64,000 nt of DNA, taken from VGBV01 sp963813725 (GTDB lineage: Bacteria > Actinomycetota > Thermoleophilia > Solirubrobacterales > 70-9). Position numbers and translations under genes: made by a program. Below are positions 25,880-35,752 of this stretch, in pieces. Under the pieces are notes generated by a model, which did no database searches, was not told the origin of the DNA, and worked only from the letters and a program-made list of their open reading frames with translations. How positions within the stretch are numbered: the stretch's first letter is position 1; each line of letters opens with the position of its first letter. Location: positions 1-64,000 of the forward strand of contig CAWFAI010000007.1 of the NCBI GenBank assembly GCA_963813725.1, read 5' to 3'.

Positions 25880-26620
25880 TCAGCCCACCATCCCCATTCC
25901 ACCCGAAACGCCGAGGATCTCCCCGGTGACGTAGGAGGCGTCGTCAGAGGCAAAGAAGGCGACAGCGGCGGCGACCTCCTCCGGTTTGCCCATGCGGCGA
26001 AGCTGGGTGCCGGCCTTCATGTTCTCGATGATCTTCTCGCCGATCTCGCCGAACTCCAGAGCCGCCATCAGCAGCGGCGTCTCGATCGGCCCGGGGGCGA
26101 TGCCGTTGGCGTTGATGCCGAAGCGCGCGCCCTCGCGGGCGATCACCTTGGTGAAGGCGATGACTCCCCCCTTGGCCGCCGAATAGACGGCGGAGCCCTT
26201 CGAGCCCACGCGGCCCGCCTCGGAGGCGATGTTGACGATGCGCCCGTAGCCGGCCTCCTGCATGCCGGGCAGGGCGGCGTGCGTGCAGTTGAAGACGCCG
26301 GTCAGGTTCACCGCGATCACCTTCTCCCAGCGCTCCGGGGTCATGTCCACGAAGAAGCCGAACTCGTCGGTGCCCGCGTTGTTGACGAGGATGTCGATCG
26401 GGGCGCCGGCGCTCTGGACCGCGGCCTGCGCCGAGCCCAGGTCGGTCACGTCCAGCTCGATCGCCAGCCCGGAGATCTCGCCCGCGACCTTCGCCGCGCC
26501 GTCGAGGTTGAGATCCCCGATGGTGACCTGGGCGCCCTCGGCCGCGAGGCGCCGCGCGATCGCCGCGCCGATACCCGAGGCGCCGCCGGTCACCAGCGCC
26601 TTGCGCCCCTCCAGCCTCAT
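25880..26620 (-). CDS. SDR-family 3-oxoacyl/acetoacetyl-CoA reductase-like dehydrogenase
   Basis: The protein has 246 residues. NAD(P) motif TGGASGIGAAIARRL, structural NNAG (about 84), catalytic Ser in NIASEAGRVGSKG and YSAAK. The order and length match FabG/PhaB-like reductases, and also 2-hydroxyacyl-CoA dehydrogenases of aromatic breakdown. It is divergent from the F420-NADP reductase gene, with only 36 bases between starts, so the two share one short promoter region. Confidence 0.85.
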   Translation of the reverse strand: MRLEGRKALVTGGASGIGAAIARRLAAEGAQVTIGDLNLDGAAKVAGEISGLAIELDVTDLGSAQAAVQSAGAPIDILVNNAGTDEFGFFVDMTPERWEKVIAVNLTGVFNCTHAALPGMQEAGYGRIVNIASEAGRVGSKGSAVYSAAKGGVIAFTKVIAREGARFGINANGIAPGPIETPLLMAALEFGEIGEKIIENMKAGTQLRRMGKPEEVAAAVAFFASDDASYVTGEILGVSGGMGMVG

Positions 26621-26656
26621 CGCGGCGAGAGCCTATTCATCTCTAGGGTTCCGCCG

Positions 26657-27340
26657 GTGAGCGACCCGATCCCGATCATCGGCGGCACCGGCGCGCTGGG
26701 CTACGGGCTGGCTCTGCGCTGGGCCCGGGCCGGGCGAGAGATCGTGATCGGATCGCGCAAGGCCGATCGGGCCACCGAGGCGGCGGCGAGGGTCGCCGAG
26801 GCGGTGCCCGGCGCGAAGGTCGAGGGCTGCGAGAACGGCGATGCCGCTCAGCGGGGCCCGATCGTCTTCCTCACGGTTCCCTTCCGCGCCCAGTCGGAGA
26901 CGCTCAACAACCTGCGCGAGGCGCTCACCGATGGTCAACTGCTGGTGGACTGCACCGTCCCCGTCGCCGCCGCCGTCAGCGGCAAGGCCACGCGCACGCT
27001 GGGGGTATGGCAGGGATCGGCGGCCCAGCAGGCCCAGGAGATGGCGCCCGAGGGCGTCACGGTGATCTCGGCGCTGCACACGGTGAGCGCGGCCGCGTTG
27101 GCCGAGGGCGACGACGTCTCAGAGGACATCCTCATCTGCGGCGACCGCAAGGCCGACAAGGCGCGGGTGGCGGCCCTGATCGAGGAGATCGAGGGCCTGC
27201 GCGCCGTGAACGCGGGCCCGCTGGAGATGGCGCGCATCGTCGAGACCCTGACGCCGATGCTGATCTCCATCAACGCCCGCTACAAGGCCCGCGCCGGCCT
27301 CCGGGTGACGGGCCTGCCCGACGCCGACCACTGGGCCTGA
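26657..27340 (+). CDS. npdG: NADPH-dependent F420 reductase
   Basis: The protein has 227 residues from GTG 26657. The N-terminal PIIGGTGALGYGLALRWARAGREIVIGSRK binds NADP. The central VFLTVPFRAQSETL and VTVISALHTVSAAAL are typical of F420H2:NADP oxidoreductases. It transfers hydride between F420 and NADP. The cofD gene begins 28 bases downstream, linking cofactor use with cofactor synthesis. Confidence 0.88.
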   Translation: MSDPIPIIGGTGALGYGLALRWARAGREIVIGSRKADRATEAAARVAEAVPGAKVEGCENGDAAQRGPIVFLTVPFRAQSETLNNLREALTDGQLLVDCTVPVAAAVSGKATRTLGVWQGSAAQQAQEMAPEGVTVISALHTVSAAALAEGDDVSEDILICGDRKADKARVAALIEEIEGLRAVNAGPLEMARIVETLTPMLISINARYKARAGLRVTGLPDADHWA

Positions 27341-27368
27341 TCTCCGTGCCCGTGGGTGGGCAGAAGCG

Positions 27369-28298
27369 ATGACCGCGATCGACCGCTGCGTAGTGCTGGC
27401 GGGCGGCACCGGCGGCGCGAAGCTGGCGGCGGGCATCCAGGACCTTCTGGGCGACGGGCTCGCGGTGATCGCCAACACCGGTGACGACGTCGACCTGCTG
27501 GGAGTGGACGTCTCGCCCGATCCCGACCTCATCACCTACTGGCTGGCCGACGAGATCGACGAGGAGCAGGGCTGGGGGATCAAGGACGACAGCTCGACCG
27601 TCTTCGAGCGGCTCGTGCAGCTCGGCGCCCCAGGCTGGTTCCGGCTGACCGACCGCGACCTCGCCACCTGCCTCTATCGCACCACCTTCGTCGCCGAGGG
27701 CGGCAGCCGGACCGCCGCCCAGGCCCAGATCGCGCGGGCGCTGGGCGTGCGGGCCCAGGTGCTGCCCATGTGCGAGCAGCGCGTGCGCACGCGCGTGCGG
27801 ACGGACGCCGGCTGGCGAGGCCTGCAGGAGTTCCTGGTCGCCGACCGCGGCGAGCCCGCGATCGAGGGAGTCGAACTGGAGGGCATCCGCGAGGCCGAGC
27901 CCACGCCCCAGGTCCTCGCGGCGATCGAGGGCGCCGACGCGATCGTGATCGGCCCCTCGAACCCCGTGATCTCGATCGGCCCGATCCTCGCGATCGAGGG
28001 CCTGCGCGAAGCCCTCGTGGCGGCGCCCGCGCCAGTCGTGGCGGTGAGCCCGTTCGTGGCCGGCGCCGCCGTCAAGGGGCCCACCGACGCGTTCATGCGC
28101 GCCCTCGGGCGGCCCTCGAGCGCGGCGGGCATCGCCTCGATGTACGAGGGGCTGCTGGACGGGATCGTCTGCGACGAGGACGATCCCAAGCCGCCCGACG
28201 GGGTCGAGTCGCTCGTCTGCCCGACGCTGATGGAGGGACCAGGTGGGCGCCGCTCCCTGGCCGTTCGGACCCTTGACTTCGCCGCCGGATTGAAATGA
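27369..28298 (+). CDS. cofD: 2-phospho-L-lactate transferase CofD/FbiA
   Basis: The protein has 309 residues with the signature VVLAGGTGGAKLAAGIQ at the N-terminus, NTGDDVDLLGVDVSPDPDL, and IVIGPSNPVISIGPIL in the middle. It couples the lactyl/enolpyruvyl-phospho nucleotide donor to Fo, giving F420-0 or dehydro-F420-0. It is second in the npdG-cofD-cofC-cofE run (gaps 28, 24 and 19 bases). Confidence 0.93.
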   Translation: MTAIDRCVVLAGGTGGAKLAAGIQDLLGDGLAVIANTGDDVDLLGVDVSPDPDLITYWLADEIDEEQGWGIKDDSSTVFERLVQLGAPGWFRLTDRDLATCLYRTTFVAEGGSRTAAQAQIARALGVRAQVLPMCEQRVRTRVRTDAGWRGLQEFLVADRGEPAIEGVELEGIREAEPTPQVLAAIEGADAIVIGPSNPVISIGPILAIEGLREALVAAPAPVVAVSPFVAGAAVKGPTDAFMRALGRPSSAAGIASMYEGLLDGIVCDEDDPKPPDGVESLVCPTLMEGPGGRRSLAVRTLDFAAGLK

Positions 28299-28322
28299 CC
28301 GCTAAATTCCCGGAAAGAGCGG

Positions 28323-29012
28323 ATGAAAACCGTCGCCATCCTCCCAGTCAAGCGGCTAGACACCGCGTACACCCGCCTCGCCGGCCTGCTCCAGCCGGAG
28401 CAGCGGCTTCGCCTGGCGGAGGCGACATTCCTCGACGCGCTCAGCACTCTGCGCCAGTGCCGCAGGCTGGACGAGACGCTGGTGGTCGCCTCGGACCCCG
28501 CCGTGGCACGGTGGTCGCGCTGGCTCGGGAATCGGCTGGTGGAGCAGAGCGAGGACTCGGGGCACTCCTCCGCGGCCAGCGCCGGCGTCGAGACCGCGCT
28601 CGGGCTGGGTGCCGACCGCGTCGCGATCCTGCCCACCGACTGCCCGATGATGGATGCCGCCGAGATCGACGACCGGCTCGGCATCACCCCGCGGGCGGCG
28701 CTGATCGTGCCCGACCGGCACGGCAGCGGCACCAACGCCCTCGTGCTCTCGCCCCCGGATGCATTCGAGCCCGCCTTCGGCCCCGACAGCTGCGCGCGTC
28801 ACATCTCCCGCGCCCGCGCGGCCGGGATCAGCTTCGCCTACGAGGAGCTCGAATCGCTGGCCCTCGACCTCGATACGCCGGAGGACATGTATCTGCTCCG
28901 CGACGCGCTGCTGCTCTCTCCCGAGCGGGCGCTGCGCAGCGCCCAGGTGCTGTGGGAGTTCGGGGCGGACGCCGCGCAGGACGCATCCGAGTCCCAGCCG
29001 ACCGCCGCCTAG
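28323..29012 (+). CDS. cofC: 2-phospho-L-lactate/phosphoenolpyruvate guanylyltransferase CofC/FbiD
   Basis: The protein has 229 residues. The nucleotidyltransferase N-terminus (VAILPVKRLDTAYTRLAGLL) is followed by RVAILPTDCPMMDAAEID and the nucleotide/metal segment HGSGTNALVLSPPDAF. The end LALDLDTPEDM is also typical. It makes the GDP-activated donor used by CofD. Actinobacterial members mostly use phosphoenolpyruvate. Confidence 0.9.
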   Translation: MKTVAILPVKRLDTAYTRLAGLLQPEQRLRLAEATFLDALSTLRQCRRLDETLVVASDPAVARWSRWLGNRLVEQSEDSGHSSAASAGVETALGLGADRVAILPTDCPMMDAAEIDDRLGITPRAALIVPDRHGSGTNALVLSPPDAFEPAFGPDSCARHISRARAAGISFAYEELESLALDLDTPEDMYLLRDALLLSPERALRSAQVLWEFGADAAQDASESQPTAA

Positions 29013-29031
29013 CGCTCCCCGGCGCGGGCGA

Positions 29032-29784
29032 ATGAGCGCCCGCGAGCTGCGGGTGCGGCCCTTGGCCGGCATCGGCGAGGTGGGCCGGGGTGACGAGCTG
29101 GGCCGACTGGTCGCTGCCGCCGGCGAGCCCGCGGCCGACGAGATCGTGGTCCTCTCGCACAAGGTCGTCTCCAAGGCCGAGGGGCGCCTGCGCCGGCTCG
29201 CCGACGTCGATCCGGGCGACCGCGCGCGGGGGCTGGCGGAGCTGACCGGCAAGCGCCCCGAGCTGGTCGAGCTGATCCTCTCCGAGAGCCGCGAGGTGGT
29301 GCGCGCCGAGCCGGGCGTGCTGATCACCGAGACCCGGACCGGGTGGATCTGCGCCAACGCCGGCATCGACTCCTCGAACCTGCCCGGCGAGGGGTGGGTG
29401 GCGCTGCTGCCCGAGGACGCCGACGCCTCGGCGAGGCGCATCAGGGCCGAGGTCCGCGAGGCGTCGGGGGCGGCGCCCGCCGTCGTCATCGCCGACAGCT
29501 TCGGGCGCCCGTGGAGGCTCGGGCAGTCAGAAGTGGCGATCGGCTGCGCAGGCCTGACCCCGCTCGACGACTGGCGCGGCCGCGCCGACGCGCAAGGGCG
29601 CAGACTGGCCGCGACCGCGATCTCGGTCGCCGACGAGGTGGCGGGCGCCGCCGACCTGGTCCGCGACAAGGACTCGGGAGTGCCCGGGGCCGTGGTCGCG
29701 GGGCTCGGCCACCTGGTCAGCGCCGAGGACGGGCCCGGCGCCGCGGCGCAGCAGCGCTCCGCCGAGCGAGACCTGTTCCGCTAG
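29032..29784 (+). CDS. cofE: Coenzyme F420-0:L-glutamate ligase CofE, stand-alone
   Basis: The protein has 250 residues: VVLSHKVVSKAEGRLRRL, GWICANAGIDSSN, VVIADSFGRPWRLGQSEVAIGCAG and VPGAVVAGLG match CofE. It adds glutamates to F420-0. Mycobacterial FbiB carries an extra C-terminal nitroreductase domain that reduces dehydro-F420-0. This protein stops after the ligase domain, so that activity would have to be encoded elsewhere. Confidence 0.9.
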   Translation: MSARELRVRPLAGIGEVGRGDELGRLVAAAGEPAADEIVVLSHKVVSKAEGRLRRLADVDPGDRARGLAELTGKRPELVELILSESREVVRAEPGVLITETRTGWICANAGIDSSNLPGEGWVALLPEDADASARRIRAEVREASGAAPAVVIADSFGRPWRLGQSEVAIGCAGLTPLDDWRGRADAQGRRLAATAISVADEVAGAADLVRDKDSGVPGAVVAGLGHLVSAEDGPGAAAQQRSAERDLFR

Positions 29785-29806
29785 CCGGGCGCTCCCGGCC
29801 GGGGGG

Positions 29807-30220
29807 CTAGTGGGCTTCCAGCTCCTTCTTCAGCATCGGCATCGCCGTCGAGCCCTCGTGGGTGAACTCCGGAGCCTCATAGACCTGGCCGGGCGTCCCG
29901 CCGACCGCCAGCACCCGCGCGGGCTCGTCGCCCGTGATCAGCTTGCGCTTCTCGTCGGGACCGACGCGGGCCCACACCCCCGGCTCGAGCTCGTGTTCCG
30001 TGCCGCCGACCCGCAGGGTGGCCTTCCCCGAGAGGACCGTGTAGACCTCCTCCTGGGCGTCGTGGCTCTGGTCGTGCTCGGGGTAGACCTTGAAGTTCGG
30101 CGGCAGGTCCATGACCGCGATCCCGAACGAAGTCACCCCCAGCCCGGCCCGAACCCGGCGAAAGCCGCCCCCGAAGATCGCCTCGAAGTCCTCGGTGCGC
30201 TTGACGGTCACGTCTGCCAT
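29807..30220 (-). CDS. Cupin-domain protein
   Basis: The protein has 137 residues in a single cupin barrel. Motif 1 reads PEHDQSHDAQEEVYTVLSG (His, His, Glu ligands) and motif 2 is PGVWARVGPDEKRKL. It starts directly after the alcohol dehydrogenase stop, so the two are probably co-transcribed. The substrate is unknown. Confidence 0.8.
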   Translation of the reverse strand: MADVTVKRTEDFEAIFGGGFRRVRAGLGVTSFGIAVMDLPPNFKVYPEHDQSHDAQEEVYTVLSGKATLRVGGTEHELEPGVWARVGPDEKRKLITGDEPARVLAVGGTPGQVYEAPEFTHEGSTAMPMLKKELEAH

Positions 30221-31237
30221 TCAGATCTGTTCCTCTCCGGCTGCCGCGCCCGGGTCAGAGACCCGCAGCACGGCCGCACCGCGAACCCTACCGCCGCGAA
30301 GCTCGTCCAATGCGTGATTTGCGTCCGCAAGCGGATACTCCTGAATCTGGGCGTGAACGGGCACGCGCGGGGCCAGCGCCATGAACTCCTCGCCGTCGGC
30401 GCGGGTCAGGTTCGCGACCGAGCGCACCGCGCGCTCGCCCCAGAGCAGCTCGTAGGGAAAGGCCGGGATGTCGCTCATGTGGATCCCCGCGCAGACCACG
30501 ACGCCGCCGCGGCCCACCGCGGCCAGGGCCTCGGGCACCAGCTCGCCCGCGGGCGCGAAGATGATCGCCGCGTCAAGCTCCTCGGGCCCTTCCGAGACCG
30601 CGCCCGCCCAGGCCGCGCCGAGCGAGCGCGCGAGCGACTGGCCCTCGTCGTCGCCCGGCCTGGTGAAGGCGAACACGCGCCTGCCCTGGTGCACCGCCAC
30701 CTGGCAGACGATGTGCGCTGAGGCACCGAATCCATACAGCCCCACCCGCTCCGCGTCCCCCGTCATGCGCAGGGCGCGGTAGCCGATCAGGCCCGCGCAC
30801 AGCAGAGGCGCGGCCTCGACCGCCCGGTAGGCCCGCGGCACCGGAAGGCAGAAGCGCTCGTCCGCGACGGCGAGCTCGGCGTAGCCGCCGTCGCGCAGGT
30901 AGCCGGTGAAGAGCGCGCGCCCGCAGAGGTTCTCGCGCCCCGAGCGGCAGTAGCGGCACTCGCCGCAGGCCCATGCCAGCCAGGGGATGCCGATCCGGTC
31001 GCCGGCCCCGAACCGGCCCGTTCCCTCCCCCGCGCTCTCGACCGTCCCCACGACCTGGTGGCCGGGAACGACCGGGAGCTTCGGGTCCGGGAGCTCGCCG
31101 TCAACCAGGTGCAGGTCGGTGCGGCAGACGCCGCAGGCCTCGACGGCGACGCGGACCTCGCCCTGGCCCGCCTCCGGCGCGGGCAGCTGCGCCGCCCGCA
31201 GCGGCCGGCCCACGGCCTCGAGCACCATCGCCTTCAC
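30221..31237 (-). CDS. Zinc-dependent alcohol dehydrogenase family protein
   Basis: The protein has 338 residues. Catalytic zinc residues are in EACGVCRTDLHLVDG and PGHQVVG. The structural zinc cysteines are in CGECRYCRSGRENLC. The NAD motif is degenerate (VGLYGFGASAHIVCQV). The GYLRDGGYAELAVADE segment is typical of AdhP-like enzymes. It oxidises or reduces alcohols and aldehydes with NAD(P). It lies in one transcript with the cupin gene. Confidence 0.87.
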   Translation of the reverse strand: MKAMVLEAVGRPLRAAQLPAPEAGQGEVRVAVEACGVCRTDLHLVDGELPDPKLPVVPGHQVVGTVESAGEGTGRFGAGDRIGIPWLAWACGECRYCRSGRENLCGRALFTGYLRDGGYAELAVADERFCLPVPRAYRAVEAAPLLCAGLIGYRALRMTGDAERVGLYGFGASAHIVCQVAVHQGRRVFAFTRPGDDEGQSLARSLGAAWAGAVSEGPEELDAAIIFAPAGELVPEALAAVGRGGVVVCAGIHMSDIPAFPYELLWGERAVRSVANLTRADGEEFMALAPRVPVHAQIQEYPLADANHALDELRGGRVRGAAVLRVSDPGAAAGEEQI

Positions 31238-31312
31238 CGCCTCATTCTCCCGCGGCCGGCCGCCGGCGCTCGCTTCAGCCCACCGGACTCCATCCGTCAG
31301 CCGGAAAGGGCG

Positions 31313-33505
31313 CTAGTAGCTCTCGACGATCTCGTACAGCGTCGTGCGCTGGGCGGGCGCCCGCCCCGCCCTGCGGGCGGCCTCGACCAGCTGCTCGGGC
31401 TCCAGGCGCACCCCGTGCTGTGAGCCGGCCATGCGCGAGATGTTCTCCTCCATCAGGGTGCCACCGAGGTCGTTGACTCCCCAGCGGAGGCTCTCGGTGG
31501 CGGCGTCGAGGCCCATCTTCACCCAGCTCGCCTGCAGGTTCGTGATCGTCCGGCCGAGCGCCAGCCGGAAGGCCGCGGTGTGCTTCAGGTTCTCGTCGCG
31601 GCTGATCTCCTCGACGCCGTGCGTGCGCCCGAGCAGCGTGTTGAAGGGGATGAAGCTGAGCGGCACGAACTCGGTGATGCCGCCCGTGCGCTCCTGGAGC
31701 TCGCGGATCACCCGCATGTGGCGGGCCAGCTCGCGGGGCTCCTCGATGTGCCCGAACATCACGGTCGAGGTTGAGCGCAACCCGGCGCGGTGCGAGGCCT
31801 CGATGATCTCCACCCAGCGGGCGACCGGCAGCTTGTTCGGCGAGATGCGCTGCCGCACCCCGTCGTCCAGCACCTCGGCGGCGGTGCCGGGGGTCGAGCC
31901 CAGGCCGCATTCGATCAGGTAGGCGAAGACCTCGTCGGGGCCCTTGCCCGAGCGCTCGCACATGAAGTGGACCTCCATCGGCGAGTAGGCGTGCAGGTGG
32001 ATCTGGGGCGCCACCTCCTTGGCCAGGGCCAGCCAGCGCCCGTAGTGCTCGAGCGTGTAGTCCGGGTGGATCCCGCCCTGCATGCAGATCTCGGTCGCCC
32101 CGAACTCGACGGCCTCGTTCACCCGCGCGACGAAGTCATCCTCGCTCACCAGGTAGGCGTCGGGCGAGCGCTTGCCCTGGCCGAACCCGCAGAAGGCGCA
32201 GCCGACCACGCAGACGTTGGTGAAGTTGATGTTGCGGTTGACGACGAAGGTGGCGGTCTCGCCCGCCAGCTCGGCCCGCAGCTCGTCGGCGGCGACGCGC
32301 ATCTCCTCGATCACCTCGGGACGGGTCTCGGCGAACAGCGCCGTCAGCTCCTCCTCGCTCAGCGCCTCCCCGTTTCGCCCCCGCTCGATCGCCCGCGGCG
32401 CGACCTCGGGAACCGGGGAAGCCTGCTGGCGGCGGCCGGAGCCCTTGCGCGGGATGAAGCTCCAGTACTTGAGCTTGACCACGTCCAGCACCCCCTGTTC
32501 CATCCAGTCCGGCTCGAGGTACTGCGGGTAGACGCACAGCCTCTCGGTCAGGGCGTAGCCCTTCGGCGCCAGCTCCTTTCGGACCTGATGAGGGCTCGGG
32601 AACGGGTGCTCGGGCGAGATGTGGTCACCGTTGGCCGAGAGCCCTCCCAGATCGGTAGCTCCGGCTTCGACCAGCTCGGGCCACCAGTCGGCGAGGTTGG
32701 GCGGGATCTGCACGCCGACGTCAGGCATCAGCCGCTTTGTCTCGGCGATCAGCCGCTTCATGTCCTCGATCGTCACATCGCAGGCCCACTCCGGGCGCGG
32801 CATCGGCTGTCCGTTGGTGATTCCCGCCTCCCAGCGCTTGCGGGAGGACTCGTCGGCGATCTCGGCCACCTCCTGGCCGTAGTAGCGGGCATGCGGCACG
32901 TAGTTCTGGAGGATCACCTCCTGGATGTGGCCGTGGCGCTCATGGCTCGCCGCGATCGCCTCCAGGGAGGCGACGCGCTCCTCCTCCGTCTCGCCGATCC
33001 CGACGAGGATGCCGCTGGTGAAGGGAATGCGAAGCTCGCCCGCGGCCTCGATCGTGGCGAGGCGCCGGGCCGGGTGCTTGGTCGGCGATCCGGCGTGCAC
33101 GGTCTCCATCAGCCGCTCGGAGACCGACTCCAGCATCAAACCCTGCGAGGCCGTCACCTCGCGCAGCCGGCTGAGGTCTTCGGGCGAGAGCACTCCGAGG
33201 TTGGTGTGGGGCAGGATGCCCCGCTCGAGCGCCCGCTCGCAGGCCCAGGCGACGTAGGAGGTGAAGTCCTCGTGGCCCCACGAGCGCAGCCGCCCGGCGA
33301 CCTCGGGGTTGACCTCGGGTCGCTCGCCGGTGAGGATCAGCAGCTCCTTGGCGTTCCGGCGCCCGGCCTCCTCGAGCCTCCGCTCGACCTCATCCGGGTC
33401 GTGGATGTGGGCCTGATGCGTCGCGAAGGCGCAGTACTTGCAGAAGCACTGGCAGGTCCGCGAGAGCGAGAGCGTGTAGTTGCGCGAGAAGGTGACGCGC
33501 TGCAT
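31313..33505 (-). CDS. fbiC: FO synthase FbiC (fused CofG and CofH)
   Basis: The protein has 730 residues with two radical-SAM domains, each with CX3CX2C: C18-C22-C25 in the CofG-like half (RTCQCFCKYCAF) and about C431-C435-C438 in the CofH-like half (NVCVVGCAFCGF). It builds the deazaflavin FO from a pyrimidine precursor and tyrosine, the first step of F420 synthesis. The two-domain fusion is usual for actinobacteria. It lies 1.5 kb from the cofD-cofC-cofE run on the opposite strand. Confidence 0.95.
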   Translation of the reverse strand: MQRVTFSRNYTLSLSRTCQCFCKYCAFATHQAHIHDPDEVERRLEEAGRRNAKELLILTGERPEVNPEVAGRLRSWGHEDFTSYVAWACERALERGILPHTNLGVLSPEDLSRLREVTASQGLMLESVSERLMETVHAGSPTKHPARRLATIEAAGELRIPFTSGILVGIGETEEERVASLEAIAASHERHGHIQEVILQNYVPHARYYGQEVAEIADESSRKRWEAGITNGQPMPRPEWACDVTIEDMKRLIAETKRLMPDVGVQIPPNLADWWPELVEAGATDLGGLSANGDHISPEHPFPSPHQVRKELAPKGYALTERLCVYPQYLEPDWMEQGVLDVVKLKYWSFIPRKGSGRRQQASPVPEVAPRAIERGRNGEALSEEELTALFAETRPEVIEEMRVAADELRAELAGETATFVVNRNINFTNVCVVGCAFCGFGQGKRSPDAYLVSEDDFVARVNEAVEFGATEICMQGGIHPDYTLEHYGRWLALAKEVAPQIHLHAYSPMEVHFMCERSGKGPDEVFAYLIECGLGSTPGTAAEVLDDGVRQRISPNKLPVARWVEIIEASHRAGLRSTSTVMFGHIEEPRELARHMRVIRELQERTGGITEFVPLSFIPFNTLLGRTHGVEEISRDENLKHTAAFRLALGRTITNLQASWVKMGLDAATESLRWGVNDLGGTLMEENISRMAGSQHGVRLEPEQLVEAARRAGRAPAQRTTLYEIVESY

Positions 33506-33609
33506 CCGGTACGCAAGCTAGCGAACGCCCGGCCCAGCCCCGCCCCCGCGCCGCGCTTCAGTAGCTTGACGGCGCCGCGCAGCGGAGCATGAATCGGAGG
33601 AAGAGGGAG

Positions 33610-35686
33610 ATGCAGAAGGGGAATCGAGTCCGGCGGATCGCCAGCCTGATCGTCAGGGGCCTGCTGCTGTGGGCGGGGGTCGCGCTCGTGTTCTTCGTGG
33701 CGACCCTGGTGCTGCCCGGGTTCGACCAGCCGAGCTTCGCGGCGGCCGTGCTCGCCACCGGCCTGATGGCCGTGCTGAACGCGGTGCTGTGGCCGCTCGC
33801 GATCACGCGTGCTCTGCCCTTGACGGTGATCACGTTCGGATTGGGTTCGCTGGTGCTCAACGCGGCAATCGTCTCGCTGGCGCTGAAGCTGGTGGATGGG
33901 GACAGCGCCCGACTTCGTGCTCGCGCTCGGCGCGGCCTTCCTGCTTTCGCTGACCCTGATGCTGCTCGCGCCCGCTCTCAGCCTGGACGACGACGCCCGC
34001 CAGCTGCGCATCGTTCGCCGCCGCGCGCGGCGCGGTGCGCGAGGAAAACCACACCGATGTCCCCGGCGTGATCATGTTCGAGATCGACGGACTCGCCGAG
34101 CCCGTCCTGCGCAAAGGCGCTGGCGGAGGGCCACGCGCCGACGATGGCTCGCTGGATAGCCGACGGCACCCATCACGTCGTGCCCTGGGAATGCGACCTC
34201 TCCTCGCAGACGGGCGCCAGCCAGGCGGGCCTGCTGCTGGGCTCCAACCACGACATGCCCGCCTTCCGCTGGTACGAGAAGGAGACCGGCAAGACGATGG
34301 TCTCGAACCACGGCAAGGACGCGACCGAGCTGGAGCGCCGCCACTCGGACGGCGGCGGCCTGCTGGCTGCGGGGGGCGCCAGCCGCGGCAACATGTTCTC
34401 GGGCGACGCGCCGCGCTGCTCGGCGACGATGAGCGTGCTGAAGGACCGCGAGCGCTCGAGCTCGGGCGAGTACTTCGCCTACTTCGCGCGACCCCTACGG
34501 GTTCACGCGCACCATCGCCCTCTACCTCTGGGACGTGCTGGCCGGAGCGGCTGGCGGCCCGCCGCCAGCGCAAGCGCCGGCGAGGAGCACATCAACCGCG
34601 GCGGCCTCTACCCCTGGATGCGCGGCGCCATCACCGTCGATCATGCGCGACCTCAACGTCGCCAGCCTGATGGGCGACATCGTCGAAGGCGTCCCCGTCG
34701 TCTACTCGACCTTCGTCGGCTACGACGAGGTCGCTCACCACTCCGGGATCGAGCAGCCCGACGCATTCGCCGTGCTGAAGCAGCCACGACGCCCAGCTCG
34801 CTCGCCTCGAGAAGGCGGTCGAGCAGGCGCCCCGTCCCTACCGCCTCGTCGTGCTCTCGGACCACGGCCAGACCCAGGGCCGGCCGTTCCGCCAGCGCTA
34901 CGGCGAGGAGCTGAAGGACGTGGTCGCCGACGCGCTGTCGGGCCGCGGCGAGGTCTTCGCACCGGCGGCCATCGACGAGGGCGCCAGCACGCTCGGCGGG
35001 GCGCTGACCGACGCCCGCGACGAGGACACGGCGGGAGGGCGGATGCTCGCGCGAGCGACGCAGCGACCAGCTCGTGGACGGCGAGGTGGTGATCGGCTCA
35101 GAGCGGGAGGCGGCCGAGCAGGCCCGCAGCGGCGGCGGGGAGGGCTCCGACGCGATCGTGCTCGCATCGGGCGGGCTCGGGCTGATCTCGTTGCCCGAGC
35201 GCGAGCACCGCATGACCAGGGACGAGATCGACTCCCTCCACCCCCGGCTGCTCGGCGCGCTCGCCGGCCACCCGGGCATCGGGTTCGTGATGGTCCGGGA
35301 TGGGCCGGCGGCGCGCTCGTGCTCGGCGGCGAGGGCAGCCGGCAGCCTGGCGACGACGAGGTCCAGCGGCGAGGATCCGCTGGCCGCCTTCGGTCCCAAC
35401 GCCGCCGATCACCTGCGGCGCACGGACTCATTCCCCCACTGCCCCGACATCCTCGTCAACTGCGTCTTCGACCCCGATGCCAACGAGGTCGCTCCGTTCG
35501 AGGAGTTCATGGGGTCCCACGGTGGGCTGGGCGGCTGGCAGACCCACCCCTTCGCGCTGGTGCCGGCGGTCGTGGGACGCACCGGCCGAGCCGATAGTGG
35601 GCGTCCGCGCCATGCACGAAGCGCTGCGGGGCTGGATCGGAGCAGGACGGGCCGGAGCTGAGGCCGCACATCGCCGAGCCAGCTGA
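33610..35686 (+). pseudogene. Holin-like membrane domain plus phosphodiesterase (alkaline-phosphatase-like) protein with many +1 frameshifts
   Basis: Pieces in successive frames assemble into one protein of about 690 residues. The N-terminus is a four-helix membrane domain (IASLIVRGLLLWAGVALVFF, GFDQPSFAAAVLATGLM, LPLTVITFGLGSLVLNAAI, FLLSLTLMLLAPALS). A type I phosphodiesterase/nucleotide pyrophosphatase-like domain follows: VPGVIMFEIDGLAEPVLRKA, SSQTGASQAGLLLGSNHDMPAF, VVYSTFVGYDEVAHHSG, YRLVVLSDHGQTQG and CPDILVNCVFDPDANEV. Frame changes occur near 33895, 34025, 34116, 34489, 34544, 34581, 34639, 34784, 35061, 35310, 35364 and 35586. All but about 35310 look like one extra base. The ATG at 33610 follows GGAGGAAGAGGGAG. 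Confidence 0.7.
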
Positions 35687-35752
35687 CTGAGCAGCACAGA
35701 GGACTCGCCCGCTCGATCTGACGGAACGTCCGATTGCGGACGAGGAGAAGCA

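Noticed and set aside
31790..33592. 600-residue plus-strand open frame opposite fbiC
   Set aside because: Shadow of FbiC. Its composition follows the reverse complement of high-GC codons.
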